From positions 806,001-870,000 of the forward strand of contig JAUFOR010000001.1 of the NCBI GenBank assembly GCA_040285745.1: DNA of 64,000 nucleotides, read 5' to 3'. The DNA is from Barthelona sp. PCE. Lineage: Eukaryota > Metamonada: BaSk clade. Shown here in pieces: positions 10,150 to 25,200 of this stretch. Every line of letters starts with the position of its first letter. The first letter of the stretch is position 1. A program made the translations under genes and the position numbers. Under the pieces are notes generated by a model. It did no database searches. It worked only from the letters and a program-made list of their open reading frames with translations, and was not told the DNA's origin.

Positions 10150-11876
10150 TTAGATGACAGCGACAATATCATCAATCTTAAGAATGGCATTAACAAGCTC
10201 GGTAGCGAGGGTTAAAGCACTTGTGTTGACCAAGAGAGGCTGAAGAATATCCAGCGATCTCATGTCGACAATCTCACCACTGTCACAGTTAATACCAGCA
10301 TAAGTGATACCTTCGTTGTGGGCAGCACGTAACTCAGTAACGACCTTGATGGCGTCAAGACCAGAGTTCTCAGCCAAAGTGGTAGGGATGATCTCGAGGG
10401 CATCGGAATAAGCTCTCATACAATGAGAGAGAACACCTGTAACCTCCTTCGACTTCTTGTACAAACGGAGGGCACACTCTGTTTCTGGGACACCACCACC
10501 GGGGAGAAGGAAAGGCTTCTTGATGAGGGCACGCATAACGCAGAGAGCATCGTGCAATGAACGCTCGGCTTCATCAAGCATGAGTTCGTTAGAACCACGA
10601 CAGAGAATAGAACAAGTGTGACCAGAGACACGAGGATGGTGACATCCTGTGATCTCGATGATAGAACCGCCCTCGATTGGCTTCTGAACAACGAGCTCGG
10701 CTGTACCCAACTTCTCAGGGGTGAAGTAAGAAATATCAGCTGTAGGAAGAGCGCCGGTAGCCTTTGAGATGAACTCCATCTCGCGACGATCAATGTCTCT
10801 GATGACCATGATCTTGGCCTTGCGAAGGTAGTGAAGTGCCAGGTCAGAAACAGGGTCACGAAGGGTCGACTTCTGGATTAAAAGAACGTTACACTTCGTT
10901 TTCTTGATTCTCTTGATCAGGGATCGAATGTAGTCACGTTCTTGTCTAAAGGCGCGGTCCATGGCCTCCTCGTCAGCAACGATAACAGACTGATCCATGT
11001 CGGTCTTAGGGGGGGAAAGACAGAACTGAATGAGACCAATCTTGGCGTTCTCGATACGAGAGGGTCCACCACGCATGGCGTGAGCAGCAACAACACCCTT
11101 GGAATCAGTGAGGGTGTTGGCAAAGATCAAACCATCAATGAAGTGAGTATCAGCAACAGTGGCACCAATCTTCTTGACAACACGGATGTTTGTAAGATCA
11201 ACGTTATCAACGAGGGCGGGGTCAACAATGGAGTTGACAGCACGAACGGCAATGGGAGCCAAGACGTCGGCGTATTGAGATACAATCTTTGACTGGAGAG
11301 ATGTTACAGCATTCTTCATCAGAACAGATTGATCAGTCAGATCAACGGGCAAAGCAATCTCGTTCAGGATCTTGACGGACTCAGCAAGACACTTCTGGAA
11401 TGATTGTGAGATCTGATTGGCGTGAATACCCTTCTCAAGAAGAACAAGTGCGGCTTCAAGCAGGGCACCAGCGAGTACAACAACGGATGTGGTACCATCA
11501 CCGGCTTCACTGTCTTGTGCCTTAGAGATATCAATAAGCATCTGAGCAGCAGGATGTGTAATTTGCAGGTTCTTCATGATGGTAGCACCATCATTGGAAA
11601 TAAGAACATCCTTATTCTCGTCCTAAGAGTGAGTTTATCAATGTAAAATAGCTATAAAGTAACATACAACAATCATCTTATCCATACCACGAGGACCAAG
11701 AGATGATCGAACTAAGTCGCAGATCTGCTTAGCATGCTTAATGTTGGACAGACGAACGTCCTTCTCTTTCTCCTAAATATAAGTAAAGTGTACATTCAGT
11801 TGACGCAAAATGCGAACGACGCTATCCATACAGTTTCAATGAGTGTCTCACCCTTTCGATATGTTGCAGAGCTCAT
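10150..11876 (-). CDS. CCT4: CCT4, T-complex protein 1 subunit delta (three exons)
   Basis: This is a subunit of the cytosolic chaperonin TRiC/CCT that folds actin and tubulin. The exons are 11832-11876, 11668-11772 and 10150-11622, giving 540 residues, which is the family length. Exon 1 encodes [15 protein letters not shown]. Exon 2 encodes the conserved [11 protein letters not shown] block. Exon 3 carries [10 protein letters not shown], the ATP-binding GDGTTSVV motif, a delta-like [17 protein letters not shown] segment and the GGGVPE motif of group II chaperonins. Both introns are in phase 0. Without splicing the gene would begin at an internal ATG and lose the first 65 residues, including the conserved first ATP-binding block. 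Confidence 0.93.
11623..11667 (-). other. Intron 2 of CCT4 (45 nt)
   Basis: The donor is GTATGT and the 3' end is AACTCACTCTTAG. It lies in phase 0 between the codons for ...KMIV and DENKD..., and removing it restores the conserved CCT alignment through this region. Confidence 0.9.
11773..11831 (-). other. Intron 1 of CCT4 (59 nt)
   Basis: The donor is GTATGG and the 3' end is ACTTATATTTAG. The placement gives a phase-0 join of a 15-codon first exon to EKEKDVRL. An alternative donor (GTGAGA, slightly upstream) would shift the frame and is rejected. Confidence 0.8.
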
Positions 11877-12092
11877 GTGTGTACAGTTTAGTGTGATAAC
11901 TACGGAAAGAAGTGAATAATAACAACAACAATGTTCTCCTTTCGATAATGCTTATAAAACTGCCCACATGCCCTTCCCAAGCTTTATTAAGACTACTTTT
12001 AGTGTTGAAAGTGTATGCGCGTGTATACATGATGAGTTCTATTCCAACTTGCATTAACTTTTTTGTCTTACTTTCTGCGTTTTTTGTAGTCT

Positions 12093-13244
12093 ATGAACGG
12101 CAGCATTGGGGCTAATCTTTCGTCTTCGTTTGCGAATCTTACAACAACAGACGCCAACGGTGTACCACACAGTTTCTCATCTTTTAGTGAGAATATGGAC
12201 TCAACATTCGTTGAAACCATGCAGAATAATCATAAGAAAAGACTTGTAGGCATAATGGAGCAAAACAACAGTCTTTTAGAGGAGAAAAATCGTGAAATTG
12301 CAGAGCTACAACAGCAGCTTCAATCACAACACGATGATGCGTTACAGCGCGAGGCGCTCCTCCGTGCGGAGTTCCAGAACCTACGCCAATTGCATGCGGA
12401 TCAAATGAATGATCAGCAGCTAATTTTTGATCAAGAACGTGAGAAACAGATGGAAATCGAGGCAGAGCTTAAGGAACAGTACGAAAGCAGCATCGAGTTG
12501 CTTAAAAAGAGCCATGAGGAGCAGCTGCTAGCCATTGAAAATGATATTCAACATAACTTGCAACAACAAGAAATTGCAAAACAAGATATTCTCAAGGATG
12601 AGTTAACAAAACAGCATAGTATGGATCAACGGTTCCAAAACAGTATGGTCCAGATGCGCAACAGTCATTTGGATGTGATCAAGAGATATAAGGGAACTAT
12701 CAAACAAGAACAATTACTGAACAGCGAGCTGAGGGAAGAAATTTGTACACTTACTTTGAATAAGAACAATGAAGTAATGTTATTAAACAACGAGTTGAAG
12801 GATATGAAGCGTAAATATAATAATTTAGATGGTCAATATAAGAAAGAAATGAAGACTTTGCATGAACGTACTCTATCGTTCCAAAATGATATGGAAGGAG
12901 TCCAAAGACAGTTTTCTGGGAAGCTTAGGACTGAACGAAACAACTATGCAAGTGAGATTAAGAGATTAAATAACACAATCAGAACACTAAGGATGAATTT
13001 GGAGGAAAAAGAAAAATTGTATCAACGCAGAATTAAATCTAATGCTAGTGAAGTAGCTTCACTGAATGCCACGCTTATTAAGGCACAAACAGAGCTGTCA
13101 AATATTAGAGATACCCAGACCATGAGCAGTTTGGCAAAACACGAACTGCATCTTGCGCAAAGCGATCGATTGAGACTTACACATGAATTAGCTGCAAGTA
13201 GACGCGATGCCAACAGATACAGCAACTTTATATATGGTCGATAA
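12093..13244 (+). CDS. Coiled-coil protein, function unknown
   Basis: This 383-residue protein has a short Ser/Thr/Asn-rich N-terminus (about 40 residues). A nearly continuous coiled coil rich in Gln, Glu, Lys and Leu then runs to the C-terminus. Heptad-like patterns such as EIAELQQQLQSQ begin near residue 65. The C-terminal RYSNFIYGR is not coiled coil. No motif identifies a family, and a cytoskeletal or basal-body role would be a guess. The start is the first ATG after the in-frame stops. The gene diverges from CCT4 across 216 bp and lies only 44 bp upstream of the giant gene's start. TGTAAA follows the stop by 11 bases at 13256-13261. Confidence 0.75.
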   Translation: MNGSIGANLSSSFANLTTTDANGVPHSFSSFSENMDSTFVETMQNNHKKRLVGIMEQNNSLLEEKNREIAELQQQLQSQHDDALQREALLRAEFQNLRQLHADQMNDQQLIFDQEREKQMEIEAELKEQYESSIELLKKSHEEQLLAIENDIQHNLQQQEIAKQDILKDELTKQHSMDQRFQNSMVQMRNSHLDVIKRYKGTIKQEQLLNSELREEICTLTLNKNNEVMLLNNELKDMKRKYNNLDGQYKKEMKTLHERTLSFQNDMEGVQRQFSGKLRTERNNYASEIKRLNNTIRTLRMNLEEKEKLYQRRIKSNASEVASLNATLIKAQTELSNIRDTQTMSSLAKHELHLAQSDRLRLTHELAASRRDANRYSNFIYGR

Positions 13245-13288
13245 GATTATTCCAGTGTAAAATTATTGTTTTGGATTTCTATCCCATT

Positions 13289-16200
13289 ATGCATTTGCTA
13301 TTAAAGCATAAATGGATACTTTTGATAATTTTCATGACTCTGGTCACGTGTATCCGAGTTGAAGATTATCTCCCTGAGCAATATAGCGACTTTTTTGGGG
13401 AAAGCGAAGATTTTCATATTTATACACGTGTATTTCAAACAGTGAGGGGCTTATCAATTGTCACTGGGCGCTTTTACAAACCATCTACCACATACACACA
13501 AAGTATTCAGCCTTCATTTGTCATATCTACTGGGTGTTCTGTTCAACCCAAAGCCATAACATGTAGCACACATCATCAGCGCCAGCTGACAGATATGAGT
13601 GCCCCAGCAGATGGCTCGCTAATAGGTGGAGCGCTATGGGCCACAACATACATGAAGGGTATAAAACAGTTTTTAACAATTAACGTAGCTTTTGTTAGCA
13701 GCTCAGATCTTATTCAAATACAAGTGGATTTCAATTGTCACACATTTAAGTTTCTTGAAGAGGAAGTATCAAAGATAGAAAAAGTTTTTACAAAATTTTT
13801 TGGTTGTATTGAAGATCACTGTTTAGCAATGATATCTGACACATATGAACACAGTGTTTTTTTGGGTAGAACAACAAGCTTAAATTGTGATAGTCAGTTA
13901 GAAAATATTTTGGCACGTCATACACCAATTGGTATGCATTATATCCAAGATGACTGGAATAATTATATATATCTTCAATTTGAAGACCTCACAAAGAAAT
14001 GTGTTAGATATAATGCAAAGATTTTTCAAAGCGAACAGTCTGATGAGATATGTTATCATCCTCATATTGACCTCTCAGCAAACTATCAGTATTATTACAG
14101 TCCTCTATTACCTGAACACCCCAATCTTGACGACTATTTTATATCTATTGGTAAAGAAATTAGAGTATTTAGAAAAGAATTATTATGTCCAGGAGGTTAT
14201 AAGCAGGTTAGCATTTTGAATTCCAAAACTCAAGGTATTTACGTGTGTTATGTTGGCAGTGTATTATATATTGAATCACCAGTTATATTACCAAACACAA
14301 CAGTTTTTTTCGCCAACACAATTATGTGTGCTTCACGAAAATCCGAAAATGGACTAATTTTGAAACAGATGCGTGGAAGAGTATTTGTTTCAAAAAAAAC
14401 ATACTTTAATATAACGGCTGACATCAGCATGGAACTGCTGCATATGTATGAGGGTGATTTTCGAGCTATTGGTCTTTCCATTCGAAGTGAACAGTTCTAT
14501 ATGATTGACACTGATTTCACAGTGAAAGACACGCAACTGAACATAGGATACGGTGTTTTTCGATACACTCCCGTTGAAAATACTACAATTATTGTTCAAA
14601 ACTCCCTAACAATACATGGATGTTCTTTAAGCTCATGTGACATTGTAATTCTTCCATTTGCTCGTCTATTTTCTGTAGAAAACGAAAAATTGTGGACAAC
14701 ACTTACTCTCATGAACGCAGCCAGTTTATATGGTGATATTGAAGTTGTGAGTGCCTTAATTGGTCGTTATTCATATATTGATACAGTTCTAAACTGCGAG
14801 TTATGTGTAATTGATGAACTTACGACTACAATATCACATGAAGTTGATTCAATTTCAAAAACTGGATTTGTTGACGAATCGCGAATTAATCAGAAACTAA
14901 TATCAGATGATGCGTGCACCAGTGAAGAATTCCGCATAAAGCAGGAGGATAAAATGGATTATGTGTATGATGACGATACTGCCACACTTTCTGTGGATGG
15001 CTTGCAGTTTTCTCCAGCAGATATGCCATTCCAACTTCCACAAGATGAAACAACACCAAGCATCGGTAGCATGAGCAGCAACAACGGATCAACCATTATT
15101 CTTATGAATGAATTAATTAGTGAACCTGTTCTGCTGGAGGCCAAGATCGTTCGTATCGCTGACTCGGAATTCTTGGATACCATAACAGTGATAGGACATT
15201 CTTTTTTCGAAGGGGTAGTTTTCCATGATGAAGTAACCATTCATGGTGATGTATATATAGAGGGGAAAGGGGAACAGAAAAAAAAAAAATATATAGAAGT
15301 TCCTGTTTCAGATGTCCTGTTAACAGTTGTGAACGGTAGTTTATGGACAGGGGACATGATAAATGTGTCCCTCACGCTACTTGGTGACACAGTAATCTAT
15401 GGAGAAGATGACGGTGTTGAGCTTTTTGAATCAAGAATCTTGTGCTCTGGTATCTGTCATATATACAATGTTCATTTTGGGTTGGATACAGTAATTGAGG
15501 TTTCAAAAAATGCATCACTTACCATAGATAGTAGCTGCTCTGCAGATCAACCGGTTCCTCTTTGGCTAAGTGACAGCGCACAGTTCTCTTCTCAATCTAA
15601 CCTATTCTTCAGTGTTCAACACGTTGGTTCTTCTGTTGACCTAATCGACAATAAGTTATATGGAAATTGGAGTACTAGTCATGGCAGAACAGTTGTTCAT
15701 ATGCCAAACAAGGAATTTGAAACGATGTCTACTTTAACAACCGAGCTTGAGGATAATGTGTTCTATAACATGAAATTGAGCTATTTAGAAGTATCATATC
15801 CAATAAGTCTACATAATTTAACGGTTGATGTACTGGTTGTGAATGGTTGTGATATCAATCTTTTTGATTGCAATATTCGGGAATTGAGGGTGATTAGATC
15901 AAGCCATATAGTAACATATGGAACATGCATCATAGGTAAATTTAATTTTACAAGCGACACGGTAACATTTAAAGGCGGAGGGGATAACCCTACAATACAT
16001 TTTGGAACTGTAATTTTTAGTTCAGCTGTGGATATGAAAATGTCAAGCTATTATCTGTTAACCTTTGAAATGATTACTACATTCAGAACATTCAAATTTT
16101 TCAGTAACTTTATTGAATTTAGAACAGTAGATTTACAAAACAATGCGTTTTTTGAAATTTTTGGTATCATCCGTAGATGGGATCTATTAAAGGGCAACGG

Positions 16201-19200
16201 GTTCAACTGCTATTTTAAATTAACTCATGTAATAATCCCCAATATCTTTACCATTGATAACTACATGGGTCATCTCGTACCAATGGTTTTCAATGTAACA
16301 GAACTTCGTATTTTAGATTCTGAGGTAAAAGTATCTGGTGAAGGTGGTGTTTCCATGGAGAATTTATTCTTGTCCAACTCTGGTGCAACATTCAGTCCGT
16401 CATACTTTATGTTATCCAAATCTATGATTATAGATTCATTCAGATTTACTGATGTTCAAAATTTTAAATATCAGGGTTTTAAATATGCTTTAGAAGTAAG
16501 AATTGGTGGGGAAACTAAATCGCTTGGTGTTTATATTAAGGGATCGGTATCTTACAATCCTGAAAATATTGACCCTAACGATAATCATCTCTTTCTTTCT
16601 TGTTCAGGCATATGTGTACTAGATTTAGATATTCCAGAAGACATTAAAGGAAAATGGTTTATTTTACCTTTATATACAAAACATGATCAAATAATTTTCT
16701 TAAAGGAAGTATTTTTTGTTCCATGTTTTTATCCAACATCAAATTTTACAGAGACTTTTTTTTCCTTCAAAACATTTGAAGCAGAAAATTGTCTCGGTGA
16801 TACATTCTCTATTGGTCGTGATCCTGATATAAGTGAAAAAGGCTTTACTATGACTGAGATGTATGATTATTCAGAATCAAACGACAAGGTATACATAATT
16901 CGTTCGATGGGATCGTTAGAGAACTGGGATATGCAGTGTGAAGGGCTTCCTTGTGCACAAATTGTTATGATTATTGATGAAAACACCTATTTCCATGGTG
17001 TAACTTACACCCAAATCAATCTTAAAGTCGATATCGTTGTCCTACCAGGAGCAACATTTAAATTTGATTATATATGTGACGATTACACCATGAACCAATT
17101 GGAAAGTAATGATTTCGACTCTTTAATGACGATATTCGGCTCTCCTACATCCCAAATTGATGTGCAATCAATTTCAAGTGGAGAAATCTGGCCGATAAAA
17201 CTGGTTACAATGGGTGGCTTAACTTCAAACTATGGAAGATACTCATTACTGCTAGTTTTTAGTGTTGAACATATCTCTATCAAGGGAGGCTCAATATTAA
17301 CATATCCAGCAATGAGACATTATCGATGCGTTTTGTTTGGAGATCTGAATATTGACAGCCATATAACAATGAATTTGACAATGACTAAGGAACTATGGAT
17401 TGGCTCTGTTGGAGATAAAGACATTAATATTCGATATAGTGTTTTGCGATCTAGTACAAAAATGTTTGTTTTGTATGATACTTTTTTCTCTATTACCTCT
17501 GTTGATCAAGATCCTACTTTGTCTGTATTTATTCAATCATATCATAGCCCCACATTATTTGATTGTAATTTGGTTGTAACCCAAATATTTACAGAAGACC
17601 GAATGTTTTTTGCTGGAACCAACTATTTTGAGGAAGCTACATCATTTAATATGGGAGGATACAAAGTTTATATTGCAGAAAATAGCATTACAACAATTAC
17701 AAGTTCAGATTTACGTTTTAATGTTGACTATATCATTCTTCCAGGTGCAGTGTTAAATTTTACATGTTTAGAATGCGATGTATATGGTAGTACCAAGGAT
17801 ATATATAATTATGGCGATTTGATTCTCCACAGCTTCATTAAGGAAGCATCATACATAAAGATACCTTTGCAAAGTATATTTAACTTCAAAACAGTCTTCT
17901 TCAGCGAATCAAACATTGATTTTGAAACAACAAAAGTAATTTGTGATAAGCAAACAATTCCCCGACCAATTCTAAAATTTTCTTCTGCTAATCCTGCTAT
18001 TCCAGTTGTCAAGGTCCTTGAAAATAATCCTTTCGCTATATCGCATACTTTATGTTCATCTTGTAGCATAGTTTTTAATATTTCTGCATTTGATGCACCA
18101 ATTGAGAATATAGATGTAAGCTGCTTTCCATCTGTTGCTTTTGTTGACTTTGGTGAAATGCCAATTTCCTTAAGTACTTTTTCAGTTCCAAATAATGAAT
18201 ATCCAATATTATTTTCCATCAAGTACTCTGATAATTTGGTACTACCTGCAGGAAATTTCCGTGGTCTCAATATCGATTGCAATAAGTTGATGTCTGACCT
18301 TTCACTCGGTGGGAAGGCTACAATTTCAACAGTCAATGCTAATACAATGACTCTGAATTATGACTGTTCAAATACAAGTGCCTTCATCACATTTACTGAG
18401 GAGGAAGTCAGTTTCATAAACATAATTGGTACTGCTTTCATCAAAGCGGATGAATTAAATAGTTTTTTTGCCGAAATGGACACCAATGTCATTTTCAAGT
18501 GTAATTTTTTTGAAACAACAATGAATGATTGGAAAAGTAATTGGATAGTTGATACTTTTGATTTGAGCATTGATCTTGGTGGAATGCTTTCTAACAATGA
18601 ATTTAGTTTTATCATTAGAAAAAAGGTTATTGTTAGCATTAACAACATGATTTTTGATCGACGTTTCACATTTTTAGCTGGTGAAATTCTGATATCCGGT
18701 AACATTCCAGTTACTTTGAACTTTATCAATTGTGTTACATATTCTAATTTTTACATATCCTCAACACAAATCATCGATCTTACGTTCTTTTTTGATTCTG
18801 CATCTTATGGAAAACCTTACATTACAGAAATATATTCGCATGCATCCTTAATGTTCTATCTTAACGATAACAGTGAAACTTTCATTAAACTGATGGAAAC
18901 CGATGTACAAAATGTGGATTTCTATTTCGGTTACAATTCCAAATTAGTACTTATTGGAAATCAGTTAAGCATCAACTACAATAACGTATCAGAATTTGAT
19001 GCGTATACCAGACCAATAGTACATATATTTGTCGAAAATGTTACACTAAGCATTAATACACCTATCAAACATTGTGTTTTTTCGTTCAATTCTCTCAAAG
19101 ATATATTCAAATGGAGTACCAACTCAAGTGTGGTTGAAGAGGTGACTGTCAATGTTTCTTCAGTGCAATATTCTGAGTTTGTCAGTAACATCTACTACAT

Positions 19201-22200
19201 GTATAATGTTACCTTTGAGCTTACACACAATCCGAACAATATACTTATGTTTAACATGCACCTGATGAACGTTACAGCAGATGTGTCAGCAAACGCCACA
19301 ACCGTTGGTCTCAGTTCTTTTATGAGTATCGTACAATTTGCCTCAAGTGAATTCAACTTTAACGCTGTCTCGGTGAGCACTGATATATTTTTGACAAACG
19401 TGTCAGGTGGAGCACAGTTATTCGTTGAATGTGATGTTAAATCTCAAAATTTCATAGCTGATGAATTGCGCACTTACGATTCATACATCAATGGCAGTTT
19501 TGCAGGGCATGTACATGCATACGGACTCAGTGAACTCGATATTCAGCTGGACGATGAGGCCTATATTCACTATTTTGTGAAGGATCAACTTTTATTAACG
19601 AGCGATTCGTATTTGTTCCTAGTTTGTGGATCATGTGTAGTGGCAAACAGCCCAGATGTCATTGTCCACGCGTACATAGCACTGGATGTCTTAAACTCGA
19701 CAGTCAGGATTGCATTGATGAACCCTGGGATGGAGCTCAACATTGACGAAAGTTCAGAGTGCTTTGTGAGAACGTACTACCACGAACTCACACTTCACCC
19801 TTTTCCAGATCAAGAAGCAGGTGTATTCATCGCGTGTGCTGGTATAAAAAATGTGAAGAAAACATACGACTATTCCATACTGGTTATCTGTCAACACCAT
19901 CCAAGTGTGGTGATCTCAGATGCATTCATATTAAACATTGCTAGCGACACCCTTTTAGTTCAACAGCCAAAAGAGGGTGTGCATTTGTACGTTGATGCTG
20001 ATGTTTCCACTGATTGGATTCAGATCGTTTCTGAAGAAACTGGTCACAGTACGGATATTTCCGTTGGTTCTTTCTCGCCATACGGTATATTAAATTCTTG
20101 TTCAGTGGAAGCGCTTTGGTTTTCAAACGTGCATGTAACATGTTCAGGAACGCTGCTGGACCATCATGACTTGACGTATATAGTATGTGATATTGGAGGC
20201 TGTATTGACCCCGTCACCGTTGTTTTATCCCACGATCGCGTCACGTTCTCTATAGACAGGGCCCTATACCAACATTTCAGTGTTGTGTCAAAGGATAAAG
20301 ATTTAAGTTTGTCTTCATTTTCCGTTACCCAGGAGCTGCGTTATGTTGACGTGAAGTGCCCATCCTTGTTGGACGGATCAAATAGCATTAATGTAACATT
20401 TCCTTTCCCCATTCATAGCAATGATACGATCGCTTATCAACCCGTACACTTAAAGCGGTTATCTGACAGCGCGATATTTGAATTTACTAATGTTTCAATC
20501 GAGAACAGCACTATTTCATGTGTTCCACAGCTTCTGATAGGAAAAGAGTTGTATCGTTTGGTAATGCCAAAAGCGTATAAAGGAGATGACATTCAGTTAG
20601 TTCTCAACGCTTTCTCGCCGGAATCGGTGACAATTGAGCATCTGGGCACCAAGTTGAAGATTAGTGGAGTTGGTGTAATTGATACCTTTTCGAACTCATA
20701 CAAATACTTCTTAGATGGAATCTATTCAAATAGTTTGATAACCTTTAACAATGTGTTTGTAAGTGTTTCGCATTTTTCATGGTGTCCTGGTGAAACAAAG
20801 ACTCTTTTAATGAGTGGTTACAGTATATCAAATGAACTATTAGTCACCAGGCCTATGGAGACTGTAGAGTTTTTGTTTGAAAACAATGAAGTTCTTTTGA
20901 CGACTAGAAGTTCTCTGTATAAAAACTGTTTGGACATCTCACACAACGGTCGTTTGGACGAGGATTCCCTCATAGTGAGCACTACCGATAACCTAGTGTT
21001 CAAGATTTACTTTGAGCAGGCGGTTCCGGGTCTAGAACTTACGGTGTTGGGAGAAACTGCTTCGGAGTTTGTCCCTGACCCTACAGTTTCCTCGGTCGAC
21101 CGCGTAACTGCTGCAACAGACAACATGGTCTTGCGATTGAGCGGTTCCGGGCTGGGAGGTAATGCGGTGATGCGCCATCTATCAGTGCGCTTTGGTTCGT
21201 ACGATTGCACCATTTCTGACGCTTCTGAGACCGAGATATTGTGTAGTATAGAAGGGGTTGGAGCTGATCTTCAGCTGGAGCTCACTATTGGAACATATAC
21301 GGAATCCCTGTCGCAGAGAGTATCGTTCGACCCACCTATTTTGAAGAGTATAGTACCTCCGCTCGCCGGGTGTGTCTCTGACACTGTTGCCGTAATTCGG
21401 GGCATGAATTTCGGTATCGGTTCAGTTGAAGTAACCATTTCCCTCCCTGACGGTTCAACAACCACATCATCTCTAGTATCCGCATCCCACGGCTTATTAA
21501 GCGTCACAATTCCGGGAGACCCCACTGGAGAATGCTCTGGTTTTGCTGCAGTGTCAATTAGAACTGGTGGACAGACATCAAACCCACTAATTGTGGCGTA
21601 CGCTGTTGTTGGCTCGGTAGCTCCCGCCATTGTCCCTGCATCAGAGACTGCAACAATGCTAACGCTCGATGTTAGCAATGCTTATGCGGAACCTGTGCTC
21701 GTGCTGGTCGATGATGACGTCAGTATTGAGATCACCTGCACATACACCTCTTATAGAGTTACATGTAACACAGTTCTCAACGAACCGCGCACATACACTC
21801 CCTTCCTCTGCGATGGAACAACTGAGCTTGATGAATGCGAGGAGCCAAGCGGCTCTGTTACTGTATTCGGGGTAGAGCAGGACAGGCTCCTCACAGCAGG
21901 AAGCAACAGCGAAGCACGTGCGAGGTTCACGCTCGTCAATGTCGACTTCGACTTCGATCTGCGCAACATCGACTGGATTTCCACTCCCGTTGTTTCATCA
22001 CTTCTGATCGAAGGCAGCGTCGCTGATCCCTACTCCGCAGTGTTTGACTACGGTGCAGGGCAGCTCCCGCTTGAACCACAGCTTCTCAGTGTGGGTATTA
22101 TCCTGCAAGACGAGCTTGTTGTCTCTGGAGATCGTTTCGTAGTGAGCTCAGACTACCCACTTGATCAGGTATCTGTCACACTCAACGGAACCAACATCTA

Positions 22201-25200
22201 CTGCACCTCGCGTGTTGTTGATTCCACCACACTGCATGACTGTGTCGCGAACGTTGATCCCGGTGACTACGTAGTCAGATACACATCAACCGAGATCACA
22301 ACTTCTGTCGGGCTGCTCAGCGTGTACACGGTTACTAGCATTGAACCGCAGACTGTGTTTAGTGATAAACCTTTTGAAGTCATCATCACTGGATATAACC
22401 TGCCTGAAGTTGATGATCCCTTCTGTCAGTGGACTGTCTCACACATATCGTGCATCTCTACCGGTATTTCTGATGCACAGACAGTTGTTTTTGACTGGAT
22501 ATCAACGCCTATCACTGTCGACCCGTTCCCAGTGCTTGACCTTCCCGCTTTCGCTTACGTCAACACATCTTATGATATTTCATGCTCTGAGAACTGTGAT
22601 TTTCTTGTGAACAACACCGTGTTTACTACAACAACGGGAGACAAACCACTCGTCGCTTGTAACAATGCACACTGCGCTGTCTTCTCGAGTATCACCATTT
22701 CAGAGCCTGTGATCACTTCAATATCACCGCTGACCGTGAGTGTGACGAGTATAAGACCTATTACAGTTGCTGGACATTCATTCAAGCCGAGTTGCGTCTG
22801 TGACATAAGCGGCGAACGCGAGACGACTGTTGTTGACGATAGCACCATCATTTGCGATGTACCAACGGACGTAAACGTATATGGTGTTAATATTGTGTGC
22901 AACGGTATTGCATCGAACATGGAGTACTTCCAGGTTTCGCCCGTGCTCAGTCCCTACTGCCTTGCGGGTATTCCCACGTCGCTTGGCCCCATATTCAATG
23001 CGCAATCTGTCGCATCAGTGAGAGAAAGCAGGTGCATGCTTCAGCCGTCCGATCCGGTCAAGAAAAGTTCCTTTGTGTTTGATGGGGCGACCGATACCGT
23101 CGTGGATGGTGTTCTTGTGTCGTACTTTGACACATGCAACGTCCCATCAGTCAACATAAGCATTGGTGATGTGTCCCTTATTGTTAACTCAGATGCGACA
23201 TGCGACCGTTTGCCTTCGTTCGCCACCACACATAAGGTGTGCGCGTATAAGGTGGACATGTTCGTTGTGTCACCTGGCATGATCGTTGACGTATCAGTTA
23301 TTGATGGGTGCGACGCAACAAGCATCAACTCGATCGATCTCGTTGAGTTGCAACTTCTACAACCAGTGTCTGTCGCGATCACGCCCCCTACCACCGTTAG
23401 GGCGAATCCAGGAGACGTTTCAATCTCAGTTTCACTTGCGAACATATTCGGTGCACAAGTGACGCACGAGTATTTTGTTGATTACTGCAAACATTCATAT
23501 TCAGGCATTCTACCTGTCTTTGTGCTGCCACTGTGCCGCACATCATCTGAAGCGCTAACGGTAACGGCTTTTGATTCAATATCAAACGTGACGTTGAAGG
23601 CCAGCACGGTAATCGAGCCAACGCTCGGTGATGTCTTTGACCTCTCGTTCAGTAGCGTGGATGTTGAAGTTTGGAGCCGGGAAGCCGAGCATGTTCTGCA
23701 GTTCAACGCTACAGACTGGCTTGGCCGCAATGTTGATACTTCTTTTTCAACAAGCGGTTCTTGCAATGGTACGGTGCTCGCTGTATCAGCTGCATCAATC
23801 AGGTTCAACGCGTCATACGAACAGATAAGGAACTGCAGCCTCTGCGCAAGCAAATTCTGTGTCCCGTTGGTTGTTAATGAGCTGGAGTATGTGCACCGCT
23901 CATTCGACCTCACTGTATTCGGAGTAGTCGGTCCTGGTACGATATACATTGAGCCGAAAAATATTCCGCCACATGTACGCGTGTCGGAGTTGAATAGCAC
24001 TATAGCACACATCTCGGTTATTGCGCAAAACATTGAGGTAGACTCGATCGAGTTCATGCTCAATATGTCAGCGCAAAGCATTCCATACGCAATAAGCGAC
24101 CTCGCACCAGGAAGCATCTTAACATTTTCCCTACTATCTTCCAATGAGACTGTCGCTTTTGCGAATGCAACGATTGAGTGTCCAACGAGCACTGTCTGGT
24201 CAAGTACTACGCGGACGTGCGTCTGTGACAGGGGTACTTTCATTTCATCAACCGATCCTCTCTCGTGCGCACCGTGTGGTGAGGGGTTCTACCAGCCCGA
24301 CATACACAGCGCTGTTTGCTTTGAATGTCACGGAACGTTTACCTCACCATTACAAGCGCAATCTCAGGCAGAATGTTTCTGTCCCAACGGAACTGAGCTT
24401 CATAATTCAGTCTGTATCAAGTGTCCTGTACACTACATCTGCCGTAACGGTGAGCGAGTAGGTGTCCAAGCCGGATTCTACTCTGCCACATCAGTGCGGC
24501 CGTGTATTGATGCCTCTTCGTGTCTAGAGGTCTCCACGCTGAATACCACGTTGTGTAGCAGTGGGAGAAGCGGATATCTGTGCCACAATTGTGATAGTAC
24601 TCGTGTTTCCCGCTATAGTGAATGCGGTTCCGTAAAGATCGGTCCAAACACTGTTGCTGGTGTGATTCTTCTCGTTTGGTGCATTGTGTGCGCCTTTATT
24701 CCTGGCGTTCACTCGGTTTTTGCACTAAGTAGGGTGGCTATCAGCACAGGATCATTATTTAACCTACTAAACATGGATAACCGATGGTTTACAGTTGCAC
24801 TCGGTGATTTTGAGCTTGATTCTTTCGTCATTGGTGACATATCTACAATTGTTATTCTACCAACCGTTTTATATCTTGCATTCTACCGTTTGAAACACAC
24901 AAAACATAGTTTTAGGCTTTTTAGATTTGTATTTCCACTTGTCTTCCACTTTCTGTGGTCATTTGCAATGAGTTTTCCTGCACTGTCGATATCTCATACG
25001 CTCCAACTGTTTTCACACAATATATTCGTCTCAATAATGTGCTACTTGACAGCACTTTCCTTTTTGCTGTATAAGAAAAGATATGAATATCTGAGCACAA
25101 TTGTCTTTTTGTTGTACTCCTCTGTCACTCTTTTCACATATTCCTTAAGACTACTTATAACTTTACTTATCGTTGTCAGCATTCTTACATTCTATTCTGT

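Noticed and set aside
11912-12115. A 67-codon frame overlapping the start of the coiled-coil gene
   Set aside because: Different frame from the long gene and made of leader sequence; no family signal.
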